Shown: positions 15,721 to 23,639 of the stretch, in pieces
How the letters are laid out: the number at the start of each line of letters is the position of its first letter
How positions within the stretch are numbered: the stretch's first letter is position 1
Source: JAPPLB01 sp965208945
GTDB taxonomy: Bacteria; Acidobacteriota; Terriglobia; Bryobacterales; UBA6623
Assembly (NCBI GenBank): GCA_965208945.1
Contig: OZ242366.1
Coordinates: 3,162,001 to 3,226,000 of the forward strand
Length of the DNA: 64,000 nucleotides
Direction: 5' to 3'
Notes under the pieces: model-generated
The model's input: the letters and a program-made list of their open reading frames with translations, nothing else
Told to the model about the DNA's origin: nothing
Database searches by the model: none
Position numbers and translations under genes: made by a program

Positions 15721-16572
15721 ATGTCGAACTTCTCACCAATAAACTTCACCATTTTTTTTGGCAAAGAGTGGTACACAACAGGGCTCGCCAAAGATATTTC
15801 CAAGGTTGATCGGAATGCTCTTTGCGAAGAATACAAAAAATTGAGACAATGCGCCCCGCGGCGTGCAAACGTAGGCAAGAGTTATTTTGTTGACAGACAT
15901 TGCGGGAAAGTTCCGAGCAGTAACCGCGTCGAGGAGCACTTGGCGATTGCACTCTGGCGCTTCAAAGGATGCTGGCCACGTCCCGATGGCAGCCGGTTTC
16001 GTCTACTCGACTACCAGTTTCCGCTACAGGCTGGGCAGGCGGATAAGGGCATAGGCGAGATCGATCTGCTCGGAGTCACGGATCAAGGACGGCTCATTGT
16101 CATCGAGTTGAAGGTTAAGCCGAAAGGGGGGAATAATCGTGGTGCGACCCCTGTTGCGGCATTGATGCAGGGACTTCGATACGCCGCCATTGTTGAAGCC
16201 AACCAAACCGTGATCGCGAGGGAAGCGAAAGAACAAGCAAAACGTCGTTTCAAAGTAGGAATAGAAATTGTCGAGGAGCCTCCAGTTGTACAGATTCTTG
16301 CGCCAAAGGCGTGGTGGCGTTCTTGGTGGGAACTCGGCGCTCCGACCCGTAGGAAGGCCGGAAGTTGGGAGCCGGAGTTTTCCATACTCACTCGAGATGT
16401 CGAAGAGCAGCTCGGCGTCGCCGTCGAGTGCGTGGCGCTTGACGACTGTTGTGCCGATCTCGTCTACGGGTCGGACCGTAGAACGCCTCAACTCGTCAGT
16501 GCACCTGCGCTCTACCCCGTTGGGACGAGCATTGGCAAAGCCCTGCCTCCTCACCTGCCCGAATGTAAATAA
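15721..16572 (+). CDS. PD-(D/E)XK nuclease-like protein
   Basis: This 283-aa protein is of no precisely recognised family. Residues 107-127 read KGIGEIDLLGVTDQGRLIVIEL, directly followed by KVK. The E-x-D and the I-E-L-K spacing match the catalytic PD-(D/E)XK core of restriction-like nucleases. An upstream helix with SSNRVEEHLAIALWRF (about 65-80) supplies the usual conserved Glu, and a downstream PVAALMQGLRYAAIVE helix resembles the motif QxxxY/R helix. The start is the ATG after AAGAGAGAACAA. Codon use is more AT-rich than in neighbours, suggesting transfer. It is next to a beta-CASP metallo-beta-lactamase gene and transposase remnants. A role in defence or DNA repair is plausible but unproven. 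Confidence 0.6.
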   Translation: MSNFSPINFTIFFGKEWYTTGLAKDISKVDRNALCEEYKKLRQCAPRRANVGKSYFVDRHCGKVPSSNRVEEHLAIALWRFKGCWPRPDGSRFRLLDYQFPLQAGQADKGIGEIDLLGVTDQGRLIVIELKVKPKGGNNRGATPVAALMQGLRYAAIVEANQTVIAREAKEQAKRRFKVGIEIVEEPPVVQILAPKAWWRSWWELGAPTRRKAGSWEPEFSILTRDVEEQLGVAVECVALDDCCADLVYGSDRRTPQLVSAPALYPVGTSIGKALPPHLPECK

Positions 16573-16959
16573 AGAGTCATGTCGAAGAAACACACGTAGT
16601 AGGTGCGACGAACCTGAGGCGAAAGCGGATCAGAACAAGAAGACCTCAGGCGTGCGAGAGGAGTTGCCGCCTTTCTTAGAGGACGACCAATTCACCTTTC
16701 AGGAGAAAAAGCTCCACGCCATCGATGTTTACGGAAAAATAAGGGGAATCCGGGCAACTATGCCGGACTACCCATCAATAACATCAATTAAGTTCCTTAT
16801 CGTTTCTGGGCTGGAGGTGACGCCTTGTGATCGTCCTCGCTGTTCAACACCGTTCACCCAGGTAATTTCCCCTGTTACGCCCTCGTTCGCGTAGGCCTAG
16901 TGGCTGTCACACAGAACCCTGTTATTGAACGTGTGTATCTTCGCTTTTGTCGTTGGTCT
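16573..16959. other. Degraded coding relic between two nuclease-like genes
   Basis: These 387 bp hold no intact gene. An ATG at 16579 opens MSKKHT and then stops. In another frame the sequence continues with protein-like character (EELPPFLEDDQFTFQEKK, about 16650-16705) for roughly 60 codons. This looks like a small gene broken by a frameshift or nonsense change just after the nuclease-like gene, but no family was recognised. Confidence 0.3.
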
Positions 16960-18213
16960 TTACACTTCCCACCAAGCACCGTCATCTTGTAGGGCGACCT
17001 TATCAAAGAACTCCGCGAACCGTTCCGTCTTGAAGGAGTGGATGGGAACGAGCCGGTGTGGTGCGAGCGACTCGGCGAAGCGTTTGAGGTCGGCGACGGA
17101 GGCGTGGCCAGAGGTATGAATGGTTTGCCACGGTATGCCGTGCCGTTCGAGCCATTCGATGACCCTGATCGAGCTTTCTTGCTTCAGATAACCCTCCCAC
17201 ATCGAATAGGTGAGCTTTGCTGCTTCAAGCACGGAGGCAACCCCCCTGTCACGCATCACCGGGGGACGAAACAGCATAACCGCCCGCCTGCGCAAGTCAG
17301 ACAGATTCTCCGGGTAGATGCGGTTCTCCTTGTGACGCCCGAGGTCGTCGAACAGCCTCTTCTCCTTGATGAGCAGCCGCTGGTTCTGCGGAATATAGAG
17401 CTTCACACAGTCCCAATCGGATTGCGGAATGCTGTTCCTACCCGTCGCTTCCAGGACTACGGCGGTGTAGAGGTCGATGACGAGTACGCGACTCGTCCTC
17501 TTGGCCGCACGAAAGATGGTCACCATGCGGTCGATGTTCTGAGACGAGGTCCAAACGAAGTGGATACCTTTCGTCTCTAGGAAAGTCTGGATGAATTCCT
17601 TTTCGAGCTCGGCCTCAGTGGCAAACCCTTCGTCCGACCCCATCCGTCCAATCGTCGTCCCTTCCATCAGGAGAACGTCGATGTCCTTCGGAGGGCGTTC
17701 GATCATCGATTCGAACAGTGCCTTCTTGCGGCCATGCCCTCGGAAGTCGCCGGAGTAGAAAACCCGCTTGCCGTCGGCTTCGACAAGAAGGGCGTAGGAG
17801 TCAAACGCGCTGTGATCAACCAGATAGGGTGTGACGCGAAATGGCCCAACCTCCAACGGCGTACGATGAGCGATAAAACGGGGATTCGCGAAGGCTTGGC
17901 CGTTCGGAACATAAACACTGGCGGTCTTCAGAATGCTGTGCGCGTGCTGACCAATGTAAACCGGAACCTCAGGTCGGATGTGTCTCGCCAAACCGTAATG
18001 GTCCAGATGGGGATGCGAGATCACCACGCCCATCAGGCTCTCATCGGGCTCTCGAAAACCCGGGACCGACGGGAGCAGGCTTTCATGCACACTCTTGTCG
18101 TCGGGCGCGTCTAGCGGGAGGCCTACGTCGAGAACAATGCGCTGTCCTCGCGCTTCGATCTCGATACAGGTTCCGCCGATTTCCTTCGTTCCCCGATGGA
18201 TTCGGATTCTCAC
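16960..18213 (-). CDS. Metallo-beta-lactamase fold, beta-CASP RNase J-like protein
   Basis: This 417-aa protein starts at GTG with GAGGT upstream. The N-terminal GGTCIEIEARGQRIVLDVGLPLD and the signature VVISHPHLDHYGLARHI (about 63-79) give the HxHxDH zinc motif. VDHSAFDSYALLVEADGKRVFYSGDFRGHGRK (about 132-163) gives the later His and Asp ligands. A beta-CASP insertion follows, and the C-terminus has IHTSGHASVADLKRFAE (motif B/C histidine) and VPIHSFKTERF. Family members are nucleases acting on RNA or DNA, such as RNase J and Artemis relatives. It is shorter than RNase J (about 550 aa) and lacks the J-type C-terminal domain. Convergent with the PD-(D/E)XK-like gene and sitting in an AT-richer island, it may be accessory rather than housekeeping. 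Confidence 0.8.
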   Translation of the reverse strand: MRIRIHRGTKEIGGTCIEIEARGQRIVLDVGLPLDAPDDKSVHESLLPSVPGFREPDESLMGVVISHPHLDHYGLARHIRPEVPVYIGQHAHSILKTASVYVPNGQAFANPRFIAHRTPLEVGPFRVTPYLVDHSAFDSYALLVEADGKRVFYSGDFRGHGRKKALFESMIERPPKDIDVLLMEGTTIGRMGSDEGFATEAELEKEFIQTFLETKGIHFVWTSSQNIDRMVTIFRAAKRTSRVLVIDLYTAVVLEATGRNSIPQSDWDCVKLYIPQNQRLLIKEKRLFDDLGRHKENRIYPENLSDLRRRAVMLFRPPVMRDRGVASVLEAAKLTYSMWEGYLKQESSIRVIEWLERHGIPWQTIHTSGHASVADLKRFAESLAPHRLVPIHSFKTERFAEFFDKVALQDDGAWWEV

Positions 18214-18442
18214 ATGTCACCTCGTAAGTTCTTGTCAATCAAGGATCGTCGATGGCAGACAAATTCGACATGCTCTTGATGGCAAGAAGGTCATGCCGTG
18301 GCTACGGCCTTTGTCGTCTAATGGAGACCGAGTTGTTTGCGTCAAGTGCTGCAAAAAAGTTTGAGATCCAAATGTGTCCTCGGTTTGCTGCCAAGTTGAT
18401 GACGTTGACGGCGTGGTGGGAGCCCGCAGTGCGACCGGAGCA

Positions 18443-18727
18443 CCGCAGCGACAGCGAGTCGGCCACACGCCAAGCGATCCCGCGCTCCGAGTCCATAGTT
18501 TCGGAAAAGCCGATCAACTGCAGTCGAAAGCAGACGCCCGGCGCCAACAACGGACACCCCAGCCGGTCGTGTTAGAACGTCCGGCAGCGCTCTTCGCAGT
18601 AGCCGTCGAAACCGGTCGCATCGAACGTGTCACTGAGTCGTTTATCGAACGGTGGTCCTGCTGCTTCCACTACATCAGCGGAGTAGAATAGCTTCTCCTG
18701 CCGCCACACTCGCGTTCCCATCGCCAT
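18443..18727 (-). pseudogene. Transposase N-terminal fragment (IS1182/IS5-like, DUF772 type), frameshifted
   Basis: Reading the minus strand from the ATG at 18725-18727 gives MAMGTRVWRQEKLFYSADVV and continues GPPFDKRLSDTFDATGFDGYCEERC before a stop. In the next frame the sequence continues LAPGVCFRLQLIGFSETMDSERGIAWRVADSLSLR. The second part matches the DUF772 region of IS1182/IS5-like transposases (consensus near PPGVYFRMLLVGYFEGIDSERGIAWR). The frame break and loss of similarity after LSLR show a dead 5' fragment of about 95 codons; the catalytic DDE part is gone. Confidence 0.6.
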
Positions 18728-18753
18728 GAAAACAGTTTACATTAAAAATCCTT

Positions 18754-18767
18754 AACCATAAATGGTT
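18754..18767. promoter_or_regulatory. Inverted repeat AACCAT-AA-ATGGTT
   Basis: A 6-bp perfect inverted repeat lies in an AT-rich patch (TAAAAATCC to TTTTTATATAG) about 107 bp upstream of the PH-like gene. The setting suits a promoter or operator for that gene, but no regulator is known. Confidence 0.3.
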
Positions 18768-18873
18768 TTTATATAGAGACCGTGGTAGGCTATTGACCGT
18801 CTTTTCTCCTTCGCACACCGTCACGGCTTACTCCTTCCATGACGGGACTTTTTGAAGAAAGAGAGGGTCCGGC

Positions 18874-19458
18874 ATGGAATGGTGGATCATCGGTTCTCTG
18901 GTATTTGCATGTCTTGTGATTTGGGGGATTTATGCAGTGAAAAAGGAGGAAGAACAAAACCAGATATATATTGAAAAGCGTCTGGCATCCACATTCTCTT
19001 TGGGGGAGAAGCTCGTCGGAGTGAACACCCCTGAAAAAGTCTGGTCACTGTGTCCCCACGAAATGCCCTCCGCCGTGCGCTTGTTAAGATCGGAAACGCC
19101 TCTTTGGGTGGTGCCTGATTGCTCCTATTACCAAACTCGCGGCAAACGGGGAGAAACCGAATATTCTAAACATGTCGATACCGGCACGGTGGTCCTCACC
19201 GACCGGCACTTGTACTTCCTCGGCACCGACAAGGAACGTTTCCGTGTTCGCCTGGACAAGTTGGTTTCCGTCGAAGTCGTGTATGAAGGCATTAGGTTTC
19301 AACGCGACGGTGTGAGAGCTCGGCCCGAGGTTCTGGGAGCGGACGACGCCCACTTGCTGGCGGTTCTGATCTTGGTCATGGAAAATGACTACGTCTTTGA
19401 CATTGACCCCGATGAACTGACTCGACTGAAGAATCAGAAGATGACGGCGTTGAGGTGA
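18874..19458 (+). CDS. Membrane-anchored PH-like domain protein
   Basis: This 194-aa protein has one N-terminal transmembrane helix (WWIIGSLVFACLVIWGIYAV, residues 3-22), then a charged linker. A beta-rich domain follows: GTVVLTDRHLYFLGTDKERFRVRLDKLVSVEVVYEGIRFQRDG at about 105-148, ending with a helix, DPDELTRLKNQKMTALR. The VLTDRHLYF...KLVSVEV pattern is that of bacterial PH/GRAM-like domains, often found in membrane stress or phage-response proteins. No catalytic residues are apparent. It lies in the AT-richer island between two dead transposase genes, and its own composition is lower in GC than the core genes. The precise role is unknown. Confidence 0.6.
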   Translation: MEWWIIGSLVFACLVIWGIYAVKKEEEQNQIYIEKRLASTFSLGEKLVGVNTPEKVWSLCPHEMPSAVRLLRSETPLWVVPDCSYYQTRGKRGETEYSKHVDTGTVVLTDRHLYFLGTDKERFRVRLDKLVSVEVVYEGIRFQRDGVRARPEVLGADDAHLLAVLILVMENDYVFDIDPDELTRLKNQKMTALR

Positions 19459-19493
19459 TTGTGACGCATCAGGCTGGCATGGAATAATTTCTG

Positions 19494-19620
19494 ATGCGCT
19501 ACGTCTTGACAGCCCTTGCTCTAGCGTTGTTGTTGCCCGTAGCGTGCGGGCAACAGCCTTCAGATCCCGAAGCTGAGAAAGAGCGTACTGAATGCCAGGG
19601 AAAGCGCTCCGAGCTGTTCA
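19494..19620 (+). pseudogene. Lipoprotein N-terminal fragment
   Basis: The frame starts MRYVLTALALALLLPVACG, a lipoprotein signal with lipobox LPVAC, followed by a short charged stretch (QQPSDPEAEKERTECQ). Beyond about 19620 the DNA is that of an IS630-type transposase in another frame. This looks like the 5' end of a small lipoprotein gene whose remainder was replaced by the insertion. No ribosome-binding site stands out. Confidence 0.45.
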
Positions 19621-19624
19621 AGGA

Positions 19625-19891
19625 TTGCCGGCCCATCGCCACCGTCTGGTGCAGGAGTTCATCGAACTCTCCGAAGGACACATCGTAACGGTGCACTTGC
19701 CGTCTTATGCCCCGCAACTGAACCCGGTGGAATACATCTGGGCCTATTGGAAGCAGTGCGAACTACCCAGCGTCTGCCAGAAAAACTACATCAAACTGAG
19801 CGAGCGTGCCCGCCGGGCGCCGAGCCGCATGTAATGCAAACCGCGCTTGATCACGGCCTTCTGGAAGCAGTCTACTCTTTGCTTCGATTAA
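19625..19891 (+). pseudogene. IS630-family transposase, C-terminal fragment with frameshift
   Basis: The translation contains AHRHRLVQEFIELSEGHIVT and then VHLPSYAPQLNPVEYIWAYW, the hallmark end of IS630/DDE_3 transposases with the final catalytic Glu in NPVEYIW. The next frame gives RLITAFWKQSTLCFD and a stop, the usual IS630 C-terminus, so there is one frameshift near 19835. The N-terminal two-thirds, including the first two catalytic Asp residues, are absent. The element is dead. Confidence 0.75.
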
Positions 19892-20047
19892 CTCAATATT
19901 GTGAGAAACTCAATATCGGAGACTGCCCGCCGGTCGTCTCGCTCAATCTCCGAGACGGCTGCCACCCCTTGCGGCAACGGCCTGCATCCACGAGGACAGT
20001 GAGCCGGTCACAAGCGCTCTTCGGGCTCACTGGAGAGTCTTAGTCCG

Positions 20048-21166
20048 TCACACCCCACGCAGCGCGCGATCAAGCGCCTCCACGTAGAAGTACTCACCCC
20101 ACATCACCGACTCGTTGACGCCAAGGCCCTTGTGAAGATGGTAGACACCCTCGGTGAGGATGCCTTCCCATCCCGGCTTTCCGTGGGCCAGGAAAGGCTC
20201 CCCGGAAAGCGTCAACAGAATGCGCCGCGCCGTCTGGTCATAGAGCGTTCCCTTGGCGGGATCGGCGCTGAGCTTCGCCAGCCGCAGCAGCCCCGCCGCG
20301 ACGATGGCCGCCGCCGACGTATCCAGATGGCGCGGGCCGTCGGCGGGCAGATCGTAGTCGAACAGCGGAACGCCGTTCGCTGGCGTTTCCCGGATGTAGA
20401 AGTCGGCGCATGCCTCCGCGGTCTGAAGAAACCGCGGATCGCGAACAGCGTTGTACGACGACGTGAACCCGTAGATCGCCCAAGCCAGTCCGCGCGACCA
20501 GCAGGAGTCGCCTCGGAAGCCCTGCTGCGTCGACTGCCGCAGAAACTCGCCGCTTTCGAGATCGTACATACCTTCGTGGGACGAGCTGCCGTCGCCGCGA
20601 ATCAGCACGCGCCGCGTCGTCAGGCAATGTTTCATCGCCACGTCCAGCAGCTTCGCGTCCCCGGTTTGCAGCGCGGCGTAAAAGATGATGCCGACGTTGG
20701 CCATGATGTCGATGAACAACGAGTCGGGACCCATGAACGAGCAGAGATACTCGCCCTTCTCCTTGAATCGCAGGGCCAGCGTTCGACCGGCTTGAATCAC
20801 GACGTCGTTCAGCGGCCGGTCGCCGGTGAGCCGGTACCAGCGGTGGTAGGTCGACAAGAAGATGAACCCCAAGTCGTGGACGTTGCGGTCCATCTTGCGA
20901 GGTTCGAGAGGGGTGGTGTAGCGCTCGGCGAGTTCGCGCCACTGGACGTCCCCCGTGCGGCGGTGGAAAACCCACATCATGCCGGGCAGAAAGCCGTCGC
21001 ACCAATGGGTCCATGCCTCGCCTTGGTGACGCCACTTCCCGTTCCGGGTGTACATCGGGTAGAAATCGGGATCGCGTTCCACCAATCCCAGAACCTGCTT
21101 CTGGGCGAAGCCGAAGGCGTTTTCCAGGGCTGGACGCCACTGTTCGGAGGGGCAGGTCTCGATCAT
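20048..21166 (-). CDS. Glycoside hydrolase family 88/105-like unsaturated glucuronyl hydrolase
   Basis: This 372-aa protein has the (alpha/alpha)6-barrel pattern of GH88. An N-terminal helix, NAFGFAQKQVLGLVERDP, precedes KWRHQGEAWTHWCDGFLPGMMWVFHRRTGD. The Asp-containing NVHDLGFIFLSTYHRWYRLTGD (about 107-128) holds the catalytic aspartate. CWSRGLAWAIYGFTSSYN follows at about 235, and the C-terminal VNESVMWGEYFYVEALDRAL closes the barrel. The enzyme hydrates and cleaves the unsaturated uronic acid left by polysaccharide lyases, pointing to degradation of uronic-acid polymers. No signal peptide is seen, so it probably acts in the cytoplasm. It is a single gene with no lyase neighbours. Confidence 0.85.
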   Translation of the reverse strand: MIETCPSEQWRPALENAFGFAQKQVLGLVERDPDFYPMYTRNGKWRHQGEAWTHWCDGFLPGMMWVFHRRTGDVQWRELAERYTTPLEPRKMDRNVHDLGFIFLSTYHRWYRLTGDRPLNDVVIQAGRTLALRFKEKGEYLCSFMGPDSLFIDIMANVGIIFYAALQTGDAKLLDVAMKHCLTTRRVLIRGDGSSSHEGMYDLESGEFLRQSTQQGFRGDSCWSRGLAWAIYGFTSSYNAVRDPRFLQTAEACADFYIRETPANGVPLFDYDLPADGPRHLDTSAAAIVAAGLLRLAKLSADPAKGTLYDQTARRILLTLSGEPFLAHGKPGWEGILTEGVYHLHKGLGVNESVMWGEYFYVEALDRALRGV

Positions 21167-21212
21167 AGGCAGCCTAGTTTAGCAGGGGGTCTGCCAGGGA
21201 CACGTGGACCGG

Positions 21213-21521
21213 CTAGGTCTGCCCGGCGCGGGCGCGTTTGATGTACTCGTCGCGATTCCGGCGGGACTCGAAGAAGAACATCTCGCCGTCGATCTCTTCC
21301 CGAACCGCAACGTTTTCGTCGACATAGGTGCCTGAGACGGGGTCCTTGACCAGGCGGCCCGTTTTCGCTTCTTTGCCGTCCGTGGTTTCGCCCCCGCCGT
21401 CCGAGCGCTCACTGGAAGAGGATGAAAGGGCTTTCTTGACCGCCTTGATGACATCGGTGATCAACCAGCGCACCAACGCCAGGGCTATGACGGTCAGAAT
21501 GATGAGGAGAAGATTGCGCAC
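21213..21521 (-). CDS. Small membrane protein with YHS-like PP0621 domain
   Basis: This 102-aa protein has a transmembrane helix (LLLIILTVIALALVRWLI, residues 4-21), a low-complexity Ser/Gly/Glu linker, and a C-terminal domain, LVKDPVSGTYVDENVAVREE, continuing IDGEMFFFESRRNRDEYI. This resembles PP0621/YHS metal-binding domains, which have Cys in the DPVCGTYV motif; here the position is Ser, so metal binding through that residue is lost. It lies between GH88 and the TPR gene on the same strand. The function is unknown. Confidence 0.6.
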   Translation of the reverse strand: MRNLLLIILTVIALALVRWLITDVIKAVKKALSSSSSERSDGGGETTDGKEAKTGRLVKDPVSGTYVDENVAVREEIDGEMFFFESRRNRDEYIKRARAGQT

Positions 21522-21542
21522 GATGCTATCTCAAGTACGAAG

Positions 21543-21561
21543 ACGCCGGCCGCAGGCCGGC
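21543..21561. other. GC-rich hairpin between two minus-strand genes
   Basis: CGCCGGCC-GCA-GGCCGGCG is a perfect 8-bp stem with a 3-nt loop in the 92-bp gap between the TPR gene and the small YHS-like gene. On the minus strand only a weak TCTTC tract follows, so it may be a rho-dependent or attenuating hairpin rather than a strong terminator. Confidence 0.4.
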
Positions 21562-21613
21562 GCCTTCCCCAAAACCCGAACTCAGCAAGCCGCCATCGCG
21601 TAAGACGGCGCTA

Positions 21614-22759
21614 CTACTTGCGCCGTCTGCGCTTCCTGGCGTTGGGATTCTCGAAGCTCATGTCGACGCTGGCTTGGAGCGAAGAGATGAGGCTCTTGGC
21701 GGTCGGAGCGTTCGGCCCGTTCGGCGCCGTGTCCAGATAGCTCTGAAACGCCTCGATCGTACCCTCCACCGGGATCGTGTTGCCCTGATCGTCAACCTTG
21801 GCTTGGCCCATGAGGGTCACGCCGATCTGGTAGAACGCTTCGGCATAAGGGGGGGTTACGGTCGTGGCATCACGAAAGGCCTCGATCGCTCCTGCCATAT
21901 CTCCCTGGTTCATTAACGTGGCGCCCAGGTTGTAGTGGAACTGGCCGGCGTTGTCAGGCGAGAGCAGCGCGGCATTCGCCAGTTCCTGCTTTCCCACATC
22001 CATCTGCCCGTCCTTGATCAATTCAAGGCCAAGATTGTTGTGGAAGCCGGCATTGTCGGGCTGCAACTCGAGTGCCTTGCGATAGGCGGCGATCGACTCG
22101 GCGCGTATCGGTTTTGCCTCGGGACCGCGTTTGGTGCCGGCCAGACCGGAATTCGCTATCGCCAATCGCGCCCAGACGGCCACCTGCTTCGGATCGATCT
22201 CGGAGGCCTTCGTGAACGAAGCGATAGCCGCTGTGAAGTTCCTGGACTCCAGTGCTACCATGCCGGCGTTATAGGCGTCGTTCAGTTCCTTGTTCCTGGA
22301 AATCTGTTCGCGGCGCTTGCTGAGCCGCTCTTCGTAGCGTTTGCGCTGCTCGGGCGACATGTTTCTCAACTGCTGCTCGGTCAGTTGTCCCGATGACGCG
22401 GCCTTTCTCCTGGCCGCTTCCTGCGCCAGGTCGAAATCCAGTTGGGTCGCTTCACCCGCGCTCGACGGCTTGATGTTGTTCACACGGGCTTTCTCTTGGC
22501 CATCCACCTCCAGGATGACGTTGTAGACCCCCATCTGGAGAAAGCCGAAAAGATACTCGCCGCGCTTGTTGGTTTTGACTTGTGCCTTACCCGGCATTTC
22601 CTGGCGCTCGGTACGGACGACCGCTCCCCGCACCGGTTGTCCGTCTTCCCCAATGACCTTGCCGGCTAGACGTCCGGTTTGCGCGGAGGCGATGACAGCG
22701 GAGCACAACAATCCGGCCGTCAACAAGGCAACGTGGTTGGCTCTGGCAAACATACTCAT
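21614..22759 (-). CDS. Secreted carboxypeptidase-regulatory plus TPR protein
   Basis: This 381-aa protein has a signal peptide (HVALLTAGLLCSAVIASAQ) and then a carboxypeptidase-regulatory-like beta-sandwich (GRLAGKVIGEDGQPVRGAVV ... GEYLFGFLQMGVYNVILEVDG, residues 29-90). A charged coiled linker rich in Arg and Glu follows, then TPR repeats from about 165 to 330, for example DAYNAGMVALESRNFTAAIASFTKASEIDP. The tail is strongly basic (NARKRRRRK). The combination is common in acidobacterial periplasmic scaffold proteins and suggests a protein-binding role. A ribosome-binding site AAAGGAG lies upstream of the ATG pair. Confidence 0.8.
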   Translation of the reverse strand: MSMFARANHVALLTAGLLCSAVIASAQTGRLAGKVIGEDGQPVRGAVVRTERQEMPGKAQVKTNKRGEYLFGFLQMGVYNVILEVDGQEKARVNNIKPSSAGEATQLDFDLAQEAARRKAASSGQLTEQQLRNMSPEQRKRYEERLSKRREQISRNKELNDAYNAGMVALESRNFTAAIASFTKASEIDPKQVAVWARLAIANSGLAGTKRGPEAKPIRAESIAAYRKALELQPDNAGFHNNLGLELIKDGQMDVGKQELANAALLSPDNAGQFHYNLGATLMNQGDMAGAIEAFRDATTVTPPYAEAFYQIGVTLMGQAKVDDQGNTIPVEGTIEAFQSYLDTAPNGPNAPTAKSLISSLQASVDMSFENPNARKRRRRK

Positions 22760-22838
22760 ACTCCTTTCCCGGGGACCCGGAAGCCCCCTGCTCAGAATAC
22801 AATATTCCTCTTGGTCCCGGCCACAGAAAAGCCGTCAT

Positions 22839-23546
22839 TCAGGATCGGAAATCGCATACCGCATAGGGCGCAGGGTCCTCGAATCCGGCTTGTTCGAACG
22901 CACGCAGCCGGAGAACGCAACTGTCGCACGTGCCGCAAGCTTCACTCTCGGCCCGGTAGCACGACCACGTCAGATGAAGCGGCGCTCCGAGCGCCATGCC
23001 GCGCCGCACGATCTCTGTCTTCGAGCAGTGTATCAACGGAGTCTCGATCGCAATGCGCGTTTCCGGCCGGGTTCCCGCCTCGACGGCTGCCGCGAAGGCC
23101 CGGTAGTAGCCTGGGCGGCAGTCGGGATATCCGGAACTGTCCTGCTCGACCGCCCCGACGAATATCCGCTCCGCGCCCAGCACTTCGGCCCACGATACGG
23201 CCGCCGTCAGGAAATGGGCGTTCCGGAAGGGTACATAGGTTACAGGGATCTCGCCTTGTTGAGCCGCGGCGAGGTCGGCTTCCGGCACTTCGATCGCCTG
23301 GTCGGTAAGCGCCGAGCCGCCGATCGCCGTCAGATAGCGCTGATCGATGTGCAATCGTTCTTCCACCCCGAGATAGTCCGCGATCTGTTCGAAGGCCCGC
23401 AGCTCCCGCGCTTCCGTCCGCTGGCCGTACGATGAATGCAACACCGCCGACCGAAAATCTCGGGACGCGATCGCCGCGGTGACGCAACTATCCATGCCGC
23501 CGCTGAGCAACACTACGGCCTTGGGCCTTTCCGGCATGGCCATCAT
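22839..23546 (-). CDS. queC: 7-cyano-7-deazaguanine synthase QueC
   Basis: About 235 aa. The PP-loop VVLLSGGMDSCVTAAIA lies near the N-terminus. VTYVPFRNAHFLTAAVSWAEVLGA and ERIFVGAVEQDSSGYPDCRPGYYRAF are typical of QueC, and the C-terminal zinc cluster reads SCYRAESEACGTCDSCVLRLRAF. It makes preQ0 from carboxy-deazaguanine with ATP and ammonia in queuosine synthesis. Three consecutive ATG choices (23546, 23543, 23537) are possible. The much longer frame to 24383 runs antisense through the next gene and is rejected. No other queuosine genes are adjacent. It is divergent from the VWFA gene, with about 90 bp between them. Confidence 0.92.
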   Translation of the reverse strand: MMAMPERPKAVVLLSGGMDSCVTAAIASRDFRSAVLHSSYGQRTEARELRAFEQIADYLGVEERLHIDQRYLTAIGGSALTDQAIEVPEADLAAAQQGEIPVTYVPFRNAHFLTAAVSWAEVLGAERIFVGAVEQDSSGYPDCRPGYYRAFAAAVEAGTRPETRIAIETPLIHCSKTEIVRRGMALGAPLHLTWSCYRAESEACGTCDSCVLRLRAFEQAGFEDPAPYAVCDFRS

Positions 23547-23639
23547 CATAGCCGCGATGTTGAGGTCCGTCCTGTTCGCCTGCAGGCTATGATGGGGGCC
23601 GGGGGTACTGGGCGATTTGCTCGAGCCGGACGGCTTCTG

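Noticed and set aside
15721..18213. Calling the nuclease pair a named defence system
   Set aside because: Neither protein matches a named system by visible motifs; only fold-level statements are supportable.
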